Part shown: one piece after another, positions 27,200 through 36,149 of the stretch
Position numbering within the stretch: the first letter of the stretch is position 1
How the letters are laid out: each line of letters starts with the position of its first letter
Assembly (NCBI GenBank): GCA_028823955.1
Contig: JAPPFE010000048.1
Location: 1 to 37,964 of the forward strand
Length of the DNA: 37,964 nt
Source: Candidatus Dadabacteria bacterium
Lineage (GTDB): Bacteria; Desulfobacterota_D; UBA1144; Nemesobacterales; Nemesobacteraceae
Direction: 5' to 3'
Notes under the pieces: model-generated
The model's database searches: none
Told to the model about the DNA's origin: nothing
The model's input: the letters and a program-made list of their open reading frames with translations, nothing else
Program-made: the position numbers and the translations under genes

Positions 27200-29380
27200 G
27201 TGATCAGGCTAAACGACATCATTGACAAGGTTGCTTCCTACTCGGATATCGAGAACGAAGATCTTGACTTCATAAAAAAAGCCTACGTGTATTCGGCCAA
27301 GGTTCACTCCGGTCAGAAAAGGGTTTCCGGAGAACCGTACCTGAGTCATCCTCTTGAGGTTTCTTCCATACTCGCGAACTTAAAACTTGACGTCCCCTCC
27401 ATAGTTACCGGGCTTCTTCACGACACGATAGAGGACACTCTTGCGACTCGCGAGGAAATCGAACGGAATTTCGGAAGCGAGATAGCTTTTCTCGTTGACG
27501 CTACCACGAAAATAAGCCGTCTTCCCCATGTTTCCGATGTGGAAAAACAGGCCGAAAGCTTCCGCAAGCTGATACTCGCCACGGCTGAGGACATAAGGGT
27601 TGTGCTGATAAAACTCGCCGACAGGCTGCACAACATGAGAACGCTCCAGTATCTGCCTGAGGACAGACGGAAAAAGATTGCTGTTGAAACCATGGAAATT
27701 TACGCGCCGCTTGCTCACCGCCTCGGAATGAACTGGATATCGGTTGAGCTGGAGGACCTGGCGTTTAAGTTCTCCGAGCCGGGTGAATACGAGCGTATCA
27801 GCCAAACCGTGTCCGCGAAGAAAAAAGATTGGGAAAAGTACACCACTGAGATCGTCTCGCTTATTAACGGCAAGATGAAGGAATTCGGAATTCAAGGGGA
27901 TGTCTCATGGAGATTCAAGCATTTATACGGCATCTACAGCAAGATGAAAAAGGGCAATATAAGCCTGCGCAATATTTATGACATACTGGGTTTCCGGATC
28001 GTTACCGCGGGTGAAAATGAATGCTATCAGGTTCTGGGAGCGGTGCATTCCTTGTGGAAGCCGATTCCGGGGAGAATAAAAGACTACATAGCCCTTCCGA
28101 AGGCCAACAACTACCAATCCATTCATACTGCCGTGATAGGGCCCTTCGGAGAACAGATGGAGATCCAGATACGAACTGAGCGGATGCACCGAATTGCGGA
28201 ATACGGTGTTGCCGCTCACTGGAGGTACAAGGAGGGAGATTCTATTGAGAACGGGAACGACAAGATCTACTCAAACCTCCGTCATCTCGTCGAGTTAAAA
28301 GACATAAAGGACTCGACGGAGTACATAGAAGCCATAAAAGGAGAGCTCATACTGGATGTCGTGTACGTTTACACTCCCAACGCGGACCTCCTTGAGTTTC
28401 CCGTGGGCGCAACCCCGGTTGACTTTGCATATTCAATTCACACCGACATAGGCAATCACTGCTCCCAGGCTTTTGTTAACCATAAACTCGTTCCTCTTAA
28501 CTACAAGCTTCAAACTGGAGACATGGTGGAAGTGGTGACTTCCAAGAACAGGGCTCCTAACGGGCAGTGGCTTGATTTTGTTGTTACCTCAAAGGCTAAA
28601 AACAGAATAAGGAGCTGGCTAAGGCAGGAGGAAAACCGCAATGCCGAGCAGATTGGAGAGGCAATAACTCGCAGGAAACTTGCGGCTAAAGGATTTAACC
28701 TGCGCCACTTGCGAGAGAAGAAAAAGTTTGAGGAATCTCTGGCGAAGCTTCAATTCTCGGGAATAAAGGATTTTTACAGGGCGGTCGGATTCGGCAATGC
28801 TGCGGTAAACGATCTTCTCAAGGAGATGCACCCTAGGAAATTCGCCGAAGGTGCCGAGAAAAGCGAAAGAATAAAAAGCATAGTGAACAGGATATCCAAG
28901 AACGAGTACAAAGACGCCGTGCTCGTCAGGAGATATGACAACATACTCATAAAGTTCGGCAAGTGCTGCAACCCGGTTCCCGGGGAGCAGATAATAGGCT
29001 TCATAACCAGAGGCAAAGGGATAACCGTGCATGTCTACAATTGCCCCAAGTTGCTTGAGGTGGACCCTGAAAGGAGAATAGAGGTTGCCTGGAACGATGA
29101 GTATTCGGGGCGGATACCAATTGGTCTTTCGGTTAGGTGCGAGAACAGAAAAGGTATTCTCTCTGAACTGACAAGCACGGTTTCGGGACTCAATGTCGAT
29201 ATTGTCAGTGCCGATGCAAGCGAAGATGGGGTTGGACAAGGAGATGTGAGGTTCGAGGTAGCGGTGGAGAACATCAAGCAACTTGAAAAACTTATTGAAT
29301 CGCTTAAGAATCTTGGGGGAGTGATCTCGGTTGAGAGATTAACGGAAACCTCACACCACCAGCCGAATGACCTGAACTAA
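27200..29380 (+). CDS. RelA/SpoT-family (p)ppGpp synthetase/hydrolase
   Basis: A long Rel protein controlling the stringent response. The 726-residue protein has an N-terminal HD hydrolase domain with intact metal-binding residues (His50 in YLSHPLEV; His74-Asp75 in LLHDTIEDT), so hydrolysis is expected. The synthetase domain (about 235-350) contains IYDILGFRIV and IKDYIALPKANNYQSIHT. A TGS domain (about 385-445), a helical region with a conserved-cysteine segment near KCCNPVPGEQI, and an ACT domain (about 640-715) follow. The start is GTG. It is probably bifunctional. Confidence 0.95.
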   Translation: MIRLNDIIDKVASYSDIENEDLDFIKKAYVYSAKVHSGQKRVSGEPYLSHPLEVSSILANLKLDVPSIVTGLLHDTIEDTLATREEIERNFGSEIAFLVDATTKISRLPHVSDVEKQAESFRKLILATAEDIRVVLIKLADRLHNMRTLQYLPEDRRKKIAVETMEIYAPLAHRLGMNWISVELEDLAFKFSEPGEYERISQTVSAKKKDWEKYTTEIVSLINGKMKEFGIQGDVSWRFKHLYGIYSKMKKGNISLRNIYDILGFRIVTAGENECYQVLGAVHSLWKPIPGRIKDYIALPKANNYQSIHTAVIGPFGEQMEIQIRTERMHRIAEYGVAAHWRYKEGDSIENGNDKIYSNLRHLVELKDIKDSTEYIEAIKGELILDVVYVYTPNADLLEFPVGATPVDFAYSIHTDIGNHCSQAFVNHKLVPLNYKLQTGDMVEVVTSKNRAPNGQWLDFVVTSKAKNRIRSWLRQEENRNAEQIGEAITRRKLAAKGFNLRHLREKKKFEESLAKLQFSGIKDFYRAVGFGNAAVNDLLKEMHPRKFAEGAEKSERIKSIVNRISKNEYKDAVLVRRYDNILIKFGKCCNPVPGEQIIGFITRGKGITVHVYNCPKLLEVDPERRIEVAWNDEYSGRIPIGLSVRCENRKGILSELTSTVSGLNVDIVSADASEDGVGQGDVRFEVAVENIKQLEKLIESLKNLGGVISVERLTETSHHQPNDLN

Positions 29381-29392
29381 AACGGCATTCGC

Positions 29393-30364
29393 GTGCGTTC
29401 GGACATTTTTGCCATGATCATAACCTGGATCAGAAAAACGCTTGCCATAAGAAGTTCAAGGAAGCTTGTGCGCACCGTAAGAAGCATCATCCGGAAAAAG
29501 GGGAGATTCATGGCCCCCAGGGAAGCCGATCATGCCGAAGCGAGAATACTTGCCTGTGAAGAGGCGATAGAAAGGGGTTCCCTTCACGAGATAAGGGCGT
29601 CAAGGAAAGCCCTTCGGATTTTTTTTGAAGACAACCTCAGGTCCTACGGCAAATCCGCTCTGCGACAGAACGTAGAAGCTGTAGTGATAGCGGTGGCTCT
29701 CGCTCTGGCGATAAGAGCCTTCGTGATTCAGCCCTTCAAGATTCCTTCAGGTTCAATGCTTCCAACGCTTCTTGTGGGTGACCATATACTGATAAACAAG
29801 TTTACCTACGGAACAAGAATTCCTTTTACCAACAAGATGTTTTTTCCTTTCTCCGAAATTGACCGCGGCGACATCATAGTCTTCAAACTCAGCGAAGATA
29901 ATACGACAGATTTCCCCATGCCCGGTAAAGGGGCTTTCTACGTAAAAAGAGCCGTGGGTATTGCCGGGGATGAAATAGACATAAGCGGAAGGGACGTTCT
30001 TATAAACGGTAGAGCTGTGGAGCAGGCCTACACCGGCAACTACGAGTATCCGGACCAGAAATTCTTTTCCGTTGCCGACAAGTACAAGCAGTCACTCTCC
30101 GGGAAAAATTTCAGCGTTATATATAAAAAAGGGAGCAGTTCCACGACGAGCGGGAAAATGAGCTTTCCCCTTATTGTTCCCAAGGGCAGGATTTTCGTGA
30201 TGGGCGACAACAGGGACAACAGTTACGACAGCAGGTTCTGGGGATTCGTGCCGGTGGAAAATGTTTACGGCAAGGCATTTATGATTCACTGGTCGTGGAA
30301 TCTGTCTAACCCGGGTTTTGCAAACAAGGTAAGGTGGCAAAGAATTTTTTCGGGAATCGAGTGA
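29393..30364 (+). CDS. lepB: Signal peptidase I
   Basis: Membrane serine protease that removes signal peptides from secreted proteins. The 323-residue protein has a basic N-terminal cytoplasmic region of about 95 residues, one membrane segment (about 95-113), the catalytic Ser121 in PSGSMLPTL, the general base Lys185 in YVKRAVGIAGDE, and the GDNRDNSYDSRFWGFVP box from 271. The start is GTG at 29393, 12 nt after the relA stop; an ATG at 29414 is an alternative. A Ser/Thr/Gly-rich insertion (KKGSSSTTSGK) lies between boxes D and E. Confidence 0.94.
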   Translation: MRSDIFAMIITWIRKTLAIRSSRKLVRTVRSIIRKKGRFMAPREADHAEARILACEEAIERGSLHEIRASRKALRIFFEDNLRSYGKSALRQNVEAVVIAVALALAIRAFVIQPFKIPSGSMLPTLLVGDHILINKFTYGTRIPFTNKMFFPFSEIDRGDIIVFKLSEDNTTDFPMPGKGAFYVKRAVGIAGDEIDISGRDVLINGRAVEQAYTGNYEYPDQKFFSVADKYKQSLSGKNFSVIYKKGSSSTTSGKMSFPLIVPKGRIFVMGDNRDNSYDSRFWGFVPVENVYGKAFMIHWSWNLSNPGFANKVRWQRIFSGIE

Positions 30365-30408
30365 GTTTCTCAATGGTTCGATAGTTTTCTAATTGCACGG
30401 CTTTTTGC

Positions 30409-31632
30409 TTGGAGACTGCACGAATTATCTCATTTCAGGACACCATACGCACAATTGCTAAGGGGATAAAGTCAGGGATTCGGGGCGGCTTCTGCCTTTG
30501 CGTTGTCCTGTGCGTCTGGGCGGCGGGCGCCGCAATTGCACGAACGGAGACCCCTCCCCGACACTTGCGTGAAGCCTGTGTCGAGGACGGTCGACGCTTG
30601 GAGTACGGGTTTTTCGCCGACTTCAGACCCGTGAGCTACAGCGAGAACCTAGATCCGGACAGCCCCGGGTTTAACAGTCACCTCGGCTACGAAGCCGATC
30701 TATTGACCGCACTGGAGACGATGGAGGACGCAGGGCTTATATTCAACCGTAGCGCTATCAAGGAATGGCCGGGCATTTGGTTGCTGCCCGCTACCCCTCG
30801 TTATGACTTGGTGGGAGGTGGGATCACCATACTTAAGTCGCGCACCCGCGACGCAACGGGGGCGACGAGGGTCATTTTCACTTCCGGCCACATTACCTTC
30901 CGCCAGTCACTCTTAGTGCGCGCGGAGGATGCCCAGCGTTATGGTTCGCATGATGATCTGGATGATGCGCGGGTCGCCGTGTTGGGCGGCTCGACAGGCG
31001 AACATCGGCTACTGCAGTTAACCGGGGTGGTGGATTCCGAAGGCAACCTAGCTGCCGGCACGGTGATCCACTTGGGCGACGGCACGAGGCTCACTGCCGA
31101 CGGCAGTACTGACTACAGGATCACCGCTGCTGCCTCAACCGGGAACCTTTCGGACCGTACGCGCATCGAGGGGATTCGGGGAACCGTCAGGGAAGTGCTC
31201 ATCATGTCAACGGATCAGGAGCAACTGGACGCCTTGCGCGATGGGCGGGTGGATGCCGTGGCCCGTGGTGGGTTGGGCAACCACGAAGCCTCCCGAAACT
31301 CCGATTCCCGTTTCGTCGTGACGGCTCTCGACCCGGAGGTAGAGTACGGCGCTTTTGTCTTTGACAAAAATGACCGAGCCCTCGCCGACTGTGTTGATAC
31401 CCGAATCAACTACCTGACCGACAACCAGCGCATCGGCTTTGCGGAGTGGGTGGAGGACCCTGAAGTTTTCCTTAAACGCGCCCGTTACTGGAACGCCTCG
31501 GCGGAAGACGATGATGACGGGTGCTTCATCGCCGCAACCGGCAGTGCGCATCAAAACACCTTGCTTAACCTGCTACTTACGGCGTTCATTTTGTTCTCGG
31601 TGGTTTCCTTGAGAAAACGCGTCTGGCACTAG
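30409..31632 (+). CDS. Solute-binding-protein-like (SBP_bac_3 type) protein with C-terminal Cys-TM-Arg tail
   Basis: A 407-residue secreted protein resembling amino-acid-type periplasmic binding proteins. The signal peptide is near residues 27-45 (GGFCLCVVLCVWAAGAAIA). The binding-protein fold is suggested by YGFFADFRPVSY, LGYEADLLTALE, DLVGGGITILKSRTRDATG and VAVLGGSTGEHRL. About 50 residues (near 205-260) form an unusual insertion. The tail has Cys372 in GCFIAATG, a hydrophobic stretch (about 385-401) and RKR, like the LRR protein at the left end. No permease or ATPase lies nearby, so a sensor or scavenger role is possible. The TTG start is uncertain. Arginine codons are nearly all CGN, suggesting transfer. 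Confidence 0.75.
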   Translation: METARIISFQDTIRTIAKGIKSGIRGGFCLCVVLCVWAAGAAIARTETPPRHLREACVEDGRRLEYGFFADFRPVSYSENLDPDSPGFNSHLGYEADLLTALETMEDAGLIFNRSAIKEWPGIWLLPATPRYDLVGGGITILKSRTRDATGATRVIFTSGHITFRQSLLVRAEDAQRYGSHDDLDDARVAVLGGSTGEHRLLQLTGVVDSEGNLAAGTVIHLGDGTRLTADGSTDYRITAAASTGNLSDRTRIEGIRGTVREVLIMSTDQEQLDALRDGRVDAVARGGLGNHEASRNSDSRFVVTALDPEVEYGAFVFDKNDRALADCVDTRINYLTDNQRIGFAEWVEDPEVFLKRARYWNASAEDDDDGCFIAATGSAHQNTLLNLLLTAFILFSVVSLRKRVWH

Positions 31633-31889
31633 TTTGCTACGGAGAGTTCAATCAAAAAAGGAAACAATCGTTCCGGACCCCTCGCCGCCCGATATAGTGT
31701 CCGCCTCCCAGTGCGACCCTGTTTTTCTCCTTAATTTCCTTCGGACGCTTGCTTATATCCACCTTGCGCTTACCGAGGCCACTTTTTCCTGCGACGAGAT
31801 CTTCCCGCTGTCTGATCGAGGCTCGGAAGCAGGAGCAAGATTATCTTTGTGTCTCATGACGCATATCTATAATTTTATAAACTTTCCTG

Positions 31890-31895
31890 TATAAT
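31890..31895 (+). promoter_or_regulatory. TATAAT -10 element of pyrR, near-leaderless start
   Basis: A perfect TATAAT ends 11 nt before the pyrR ATG and there is no Shine-Dalgarno sequence. The predicted 5' leader is only about 5 nt, too short for a PyrR-controlled attenuator. The bases 31633-31889 show no recognisable gene or terminator. Confidence 0.5.
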
Positions 31896-31906
31896 TCCCC
31901 TGAATT

Positions 31907-32449
31907 ATGGCAACCAAGAAAAAAATACAGCCGCTTGAGGACAAAACCGAAAGTTTTTTCTCCGGAATCATAGACGACATACCGCCCGAGAGACTAAGCA
32001 GCCTTATTGTCATAGGGATAAAGACAAGAGGGGAATATCTGGGCAAGAGGCTCGTTGAGCGTATAAGCGAGCGTACTGGAAAGGATGTTACCTTTGGAAC
32101 GATCGATATTACTCTCTACAGAGATGATTTCGAGAATAGAAAAAACTGGCCGCAACTGCGCAGAACCAGTATCCCCAACGACGTACAGGGGAAAAACATA
32201 ATACTTGTTGACGATGTTCTCTACACTGGCCGTACTGTGCGGGCCGCAATAAATTCAATCATGGATTATGGAAGGCCGTCCTCGGTCAAGCTAGCGGTGT
32301 TAGTGGACAGGGGAGGAAGGGAACTCCCCGTGCAGCCCGACTATGCGGGAATCAGCATCGAAACGTTAGACGACGAGATGGTCAACGTTTACCTAGAAGA
32401 AGTGGACGGCAGGGAGGAAATCGAGATAATCAGAAAAAATGGCGTTTAA
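31907..32449 (+). CDS. pyrR: PyrR-like bifunctional pyrimidine regulator / uracil phosphoribosyltransferase
   Basis: PyrR regulates pyrimidine genes by binding mRNA and often has weak uracil phosphoribosyltransferase activity. The 180-residue protein shows IGIKTRGEYLGKRL, FGTIDITLYRDDF, the PRPP-binding VDDVLYTGRTV (101-111), GRPSSVKLAVLVDRGGRELP and a normal C-terminus. The N-terminal 30 residues are unlike the usual RALTRIAHE helix of the family. It overlaps pyrB by 11 nt and opens the pyrR-pyrB-pyrC operon, yet no leader attenuator is visible upstream. Confidence 0.92.
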   Translation: MATKKKIQPLEDKTESFFSGIIDDIPPERLSSLIVIGIKTRGEYLGKRLVERISERTGKDVTFGTIDITLYRDDFENRKNWPQLRRTSIPNDVQGKNIILVDDVLYTGRTVRAAINSIMDYGRPSSVKLAVLVDRGGRELPVQPDYAGISIETLDDEMVNVYLEEVDGREEIEIIRKNGV

Positions 32450-33365
32450 CAAAAAGCACATACTGGGTCTTGGAGAACTCTCGGCCGAGGAAATTAAGAT
32501 CATTCTCGACACCGCGGAGTCCATGAAGGAGATTTCCACCAGGGACGTAAAAAAGGTTCCAACTCTTAAGGGAAGGACCGTAGTGAATCTCTTTTTCGAA
32601 CCCAGTACCAGGACCCGATCGTCATTTGAAATCGCTGAGAAAAGACTCAGTGCCGATGTTCTGAATTTTTCCGCTTCGCAAAGCAGCGTTGTAAAAGGGG
32701 AGAGCCTTTTGGACACTGCCAGAAATTTCGAAGCCATGGGAGCGAGCATCATGGTTATAAGGCATGGAATGTCCGGTGCGCCCTTTGTCCTGGCCCGCGA
32801 GATAAACGCCTCGGTAATAAACGCCGGAGACGGTTCACACGAGCATCCAAGCCAGGCTCTTATCGATATTTTCACCATAAGAGAGAAAAAAGGAAGAATC
32901 AAAGATCTTGATGTGCTTATTGTGGGGGATATTCTCAACAGCAGGGTTGCCAGATCCAACATATTCGGCCTCCGCAAACTCGGAGCGAGAGTGAGGATAG
33001 TCGGGCCGGCAACTATAGTTCCCGAATATTTCAGGGATATGGGGGCGGAGATCTTTTATTCGCTTGAACATGCTCTTGAAAATGTGGATGTGGTGATAAT
33101 GCTGAGGGTTCAAAGTGAGCGGAAGACTCTGGAATACTTCCCTTCGTTGAGGGAATACTCGGGGCTTTACGGACTTACCAGAGAGAAACTCAGGCTTGCG
33201 AAACAAGACGTGATAGTGATGCATCCGGGTCCAATTAACCGAGGGGTTGAGCTTACTTCGGAGATAGCTGATGACCCGGGGGCCGTTATACTTGAGCAGG
33301 TGGCAAACGGAATTGCCGTGAGAATGGCCATGATATATCTTGTTGCCTTGGGAGAGAGCTTATAG
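32439..33365 (+). CDS. pyrB: Aspartate carbamoyltransferase catalytic subunit
   Basis: Condenses carbamoyl phosphate and aspartate, the committed step of pyrimidine synthesis. The 308-residue protein has the carbamoyl-phosphate motif STRTR at 56-60 (FFEPSTRTRSSFE), DGSHEHPSQALID near 127-139 and MHPGPINRGVE in the C-terminal half. It overlaps pyrR and abuts pyrC, whose ATG begins at the next base after its stop. No pyrI regulatory subunit is present, in keeping with ATCases associated with PyrR and PyrC. Confidence 0.96.
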   Translation: MAFNKKHILGLGELSAEEIKIILDTAESMKEISTRDVKKVPTLKGRTVVNLFFEPSTRTRSSFEIAEKRLSADVLNFSASQSSVVKGESLLDTARNFEAMGASIMVIRHGMSGAPFVLAREINASVINAGDGSHEHPSQALIDIFTIREKKGRIKDLDVLIVGDILNSRVARSNIFGLRKLGARVRIVGPATIVPEYFRDMGAEIFYSLEHALENVDVVIMLRVQSERKTLEYFPSLREYSGLYGLTREKLRLAKQDVIVMHPGPINRGVELTSEIADDPGAVILEQVANGIAVRMAMIYLVALGESL

Positions 33366-34649
33366 ATGGGAGTGCTCATTAAAAACGGGCGCGTTGTTGA
33401 TCCTTCACAGTCCCTCGACATGGTTTCGGACATATATGTTCAGGGAGACAGGGTAAAGGAAATATCAGAGCGTATAGACACCCCGCGCAAGTCAGACACG
33501 GTAATAGACGCAAGCGGGCAGATCGTGGCCCCCGGACTCGTGGACATTCACGTACACCTGAGAGAACCGGGCTATGAACACAAGGAGACGATAAGGACGG
33601 GTTGTCTTGCCGCCGCGGCGGGTGGCTTTACTTCCATAGTTTGTATGCCCAATACGAACCCCATAAACGACAATGCCTCGGTGACAGAGTACATACTCTT
33701 AAAAGCGAGAACCGAAGGCATAGTCAATGTGTTTCCCATAGGAGCGATAACCAAGGGGGAGAAGGGAGCCGAACTTGCCGACATAGGCGAGATGTGTGAA
33801 GCCGGGTGCGTGGCGATCTCCGACGACGGGATGCCGGTTACGGACTCGGGACTTATGCGGAAGGCCATGGAGTATGTAAGACCTTTCGGGATTCCTGTTA
33901 TCACGCACGCAGAAGACATAGGGCTTTCCGCGGGCGGCGTTATGAACGAGGGTTTCGTTTCAACAGAACTTGGCCTTCGGGGAATTCCCGCAGCTTCCGA
34001 GGAGGTTGGGGTGGTCAGGGACATAATTCTCTGCGAACTCACCGGCACTCCTCTTCACATCTGCCATGTTTCCACCAAGGGTTCGGTAAGACTTGTGCGG
34101 GAAGCGAAAAAAAGAGGCGCGAAGGTTACGGCGGAGGCGACTCCTCACCATTTCACTCTTACGGACAAGCTTGTATATGGTTACAACACCGATGCCAAGA
34201 TGAATCCGCCGCTTAGGACCCAGGAAGACGTGGATGCAATACTGGAAGGCATTGCCGATGGAACAATTGACGTGATAGCCACGGATCATGCCCCTCACAG
34301 TCAGGATGAGAAAAATGTTGAATTTGACCTGGCACCTTTCGGCATAGTTGGTCTTGAGACTGCCCTCTCGCTCTCGCTTGAACTGGTGGAAAAAGGAATC
34401 ATTACTCTTGAGGAGATGATAAAAAAGCTTACTGTTGCTCCTTCAGAGATAGTAGGCATAGAAAGAGGGACGCTTGTTCCCGGCTCAATCGCCGATCTTG
34501 TGGTGTTCGATCCCGGTATGAGCCGTACGGTAAACCCTGAGGAGTTTTTCTCAAAAAGCAGGAACACTCCGTTTTCCGGATGGGAACTCAAAGGAGTGGT
34601 AAGCAGTACGATAGTTTCGGGGAAGGTTGTTTTCAGCAGAAAAAACTAG
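33366..34649 (+). CDS. pyrC: Dihydroorotase (type I, PyrC)
   Basis: Cyclises carbamoyl aspartate to dihydroorotate. The 427-residue length is that of the longer class I dihydroorotases. Metal ligands are visible in DIHVHLREPGYEHKET (Asp60, His62, His64), HAED, the ICHVST and TPHHF histidines and DHAPH (Asp307, His308). It is the third gene of pyrR-pyrB-pyrC. A 156-bp gap without a clear terminator separates it from the GTPase cassette downstream. Confidence 0.96.
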   Translation: MGVLIKNGRVVDPSQSLDMVSDIYVQGDRVKEISERIDTPRKSDTVIDASGQIVAPGLVDIHVHLREPGYEHKETIRTGCLAAAAGGFTSIVCMPNTNPINDNASVTEYILLKARTEGIVNVFPIGAITKGEKGAELADIGEMCEAGCVAISDDGMPVTDSGLMRKAMEYVRPFGIPVITHAEDIGLSAGGVMNEGFVSTELGLRGIPAASEEVGVVRDIILCELTGTPLHICHVSTKGSVRLVREAKKRGAKVTAEATPHHFTLTDKLVYGYNTDAKMNPPLRTQEDVDAILEGIADGTIDVIATDHAPHSQDEKNVEFDLAPFGIVGLETALSLSLELVEKGIITLEEMIKKLTVAPSEIVGIERGTLVPGSIADLVVFDPGMSRTVNPEEFFSKSRNTPFSGWELKGVVSSTIVSGKVVFSRKN

Positions 34650-34805
34650 TGTTCACGACACACACCTGATTATGTTGTCGCCCCCAGTGTCTTCTTCAAA
34701 AACACCGTTTTGCAATCTTGGAATGTCTCGGTATTGTTTCTCTCGTTGCGAAGTTCAAAGTCCAATCTAATTGTCGCATAACAGGCAGGTGTGAGGAGTG
34801 GTGCT

Positions 34806-36149
34806 ATGTCAGAGTTAAACCGTTTATTAGATCGATTCCTTGAAAAAGGTCTGTTGGATTTGAAAGGAAATGATGAATGGTATGGACACATCACGTCGAC
34901 GGCAATGTCGTTATCCAATTATCTGCGGGCTAATCCCGAAAAAATTGTCCCATTCACATATGCAGCGCTGTTACCCGATGTAGGTGACAAAAATCCGGCC
35001 ATCGAAAAAACCCTAGATCTTCTTAAAGCGGAATGGAGAACCTATGCCTCGGTATCAATGTCGTCACCAAAAAACATGTTGCGAGTGATCATCTTGGATG
35101 CTTTGCTGGCAAATGCCGAGTCGGACGATGCGACAAAGTCAGCCTTGGCGCTGTTGCTAGCAAGTGCACTGCCGCATCTCTCTTTCGGGAAAGAAGAAGA
35201 AATTTGGAAGACGGCACTTGATGAGTTGCTCAGCGCTGTCGAACGTAGTGCTGAAGTTGCGTGGACGGTTCCAAGCCAGATAAGCGTACCGGATTTCCCA
35301 AAGATCAATGTTCCGACAATACGCATTCCGGTGAAAAGTGGAGAAGTTGACAAGGAGGCGCTTGAAAAGGGTATGTGCGCCGCCGCAGGTCCTACAGATG
35401 CTGAGGGTCAGCCAACCGATGGCAACCAGCACTGGCCGAACTATGAACAAAGTTGGAGTTCCGAATTCGCATCCTATGCCGCTTCAGCGATCAGTGAGGC
35501 CATTTCCAAAGCTATGGGCCCCAAAACAGTCTCGGTGAAACCCGAAGCTCTCGCCAAGGTGCTGACCAACGCTATCGTCAATCACTTGGAATCCTTCACC
35601 GATCAATTAGCATCGACAACACACGGTGTTGAAATGCGTTCGCGCCTGTTGTGGTGGAAAGAGGCGCTTGTATCCCCCTCGGCGCATATCAGCTACCGCG
35701 AGATTGACCACAAAGCCGTGCCTGGCCTCATGGCTTACGACTATCAAGCCGTGTTGCCATCCCTCGCGCCATCAAGTGTTTCGGCATTCCTAGTAGAAAC
35801 TGTGCGAACGCTACTGCCCGATGATGAAGCGGCACCGTTGGTCGAATGGCTGCAAGCTTTGGCCACATTGCCGCATGCCGAAGCGCTTAGGTCAACGGTC
35901 CGCGAAGTCGTGTTTGCAGATGGGTATTGTCCCTTGGTGTCGCTCGTAGCCTTGGATAAACCGGGAGCAAAGTCAATCAAAAAAAGGACCGTGTTTACCC
36001 CGGATCTGTCGCTGACCGCTTCTCAATTCGGATTACTCATTTTTCTCGAGCTTCAAGCAATGAAAGCCACAAAAGAAGTTGTTTCCTTTAAGGCAGAAGA
36101 GACTTCTGAAATCGCAGACGGCGGTGCAGATAAAGAGGATAACGCATGA
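34806..36149 (+). CDS. GASH-like all-helical protein of a GTPase-associated system
   Basis: A 447-residue predominantly helical protein. It starts MSELNRLLDRFLEKGLLDL and includes a region rich in short helices (LRVIILDALLANAES, KSALALLLASALPHL), an acidic Gly/Pro linker (about 185-215) and a C-terminal block with RSRLLWWKEALVSPSAHISYR. This resembles what I recall of the GTPase-associated system helical protein GASH, and its two downstream neighbours are the expected GTPase partners. Function is not proven; a scaffold or regulator in a predicted conflict system is inferred. The start is ATG at 34806, with GAGGAG 7 nt upstream, preferred over the GTG at 34791. The stop overlaps the next ATG (ATGA). 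CGN arginine codons dominate, unlike core genes. Confidence 0.75.
   Translation: MSELNRLLDRFLEKGLLDLKGNDEWYGHITSTAMSLSNYLRANPEKIVPFTYAALLPDVGDKNPAIEKTLDLLKAEWRTYASVSMSSPKNMLRVIILDALLANAESDDATKSALALLLASALPHLSFGKEEEIWKTALDELLSAVERSAEVAWTVPSQISVPDFPKINVPTIRIPVKSGEVDKEALEKGMCAAAGPTDAEGQPTDGNQHWPNYEQSWSSEFASYAASAISEAISKAMGPKTVSVKPEALAKVLTNAIVNHLESFTDQLASTTHGVEMRSRLLWWKEALVSPSAHISYREIDHKAVPGLMAYDYQAVLPSLAPSSVSAFLVETVRTLLPDDEAAPLVEWLQALATLPHAEALRSTVREVVFADGYCPLVSLVALDKPGAKSIKKRTVFTPDLSLTASQFGLLIFLELQAMKATKEVVSFKAEETSEIADGGADKEDNA

Noticed and set aside
31634-31894. 86-codon plus-strand open frame upstream of pyrR
   Set aside because: No recognisable domain, no ribosome-binding site, and it overlaps the predicted pyrR promoter.
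34746-34773. Possible promoter TTGCGA-16 bp-TAATTG for the GTPase cassette
   Set aside because: Both boxes are weak matches; a promoter is expected in this 156-bp gap but this one is not convincing enough to annotate.
34670-34918. 82-codon minus-strand open frame ahead of the GTPase cassette
   Set aside because: It overlaps the start of the GASH-like gene and shows no family features.
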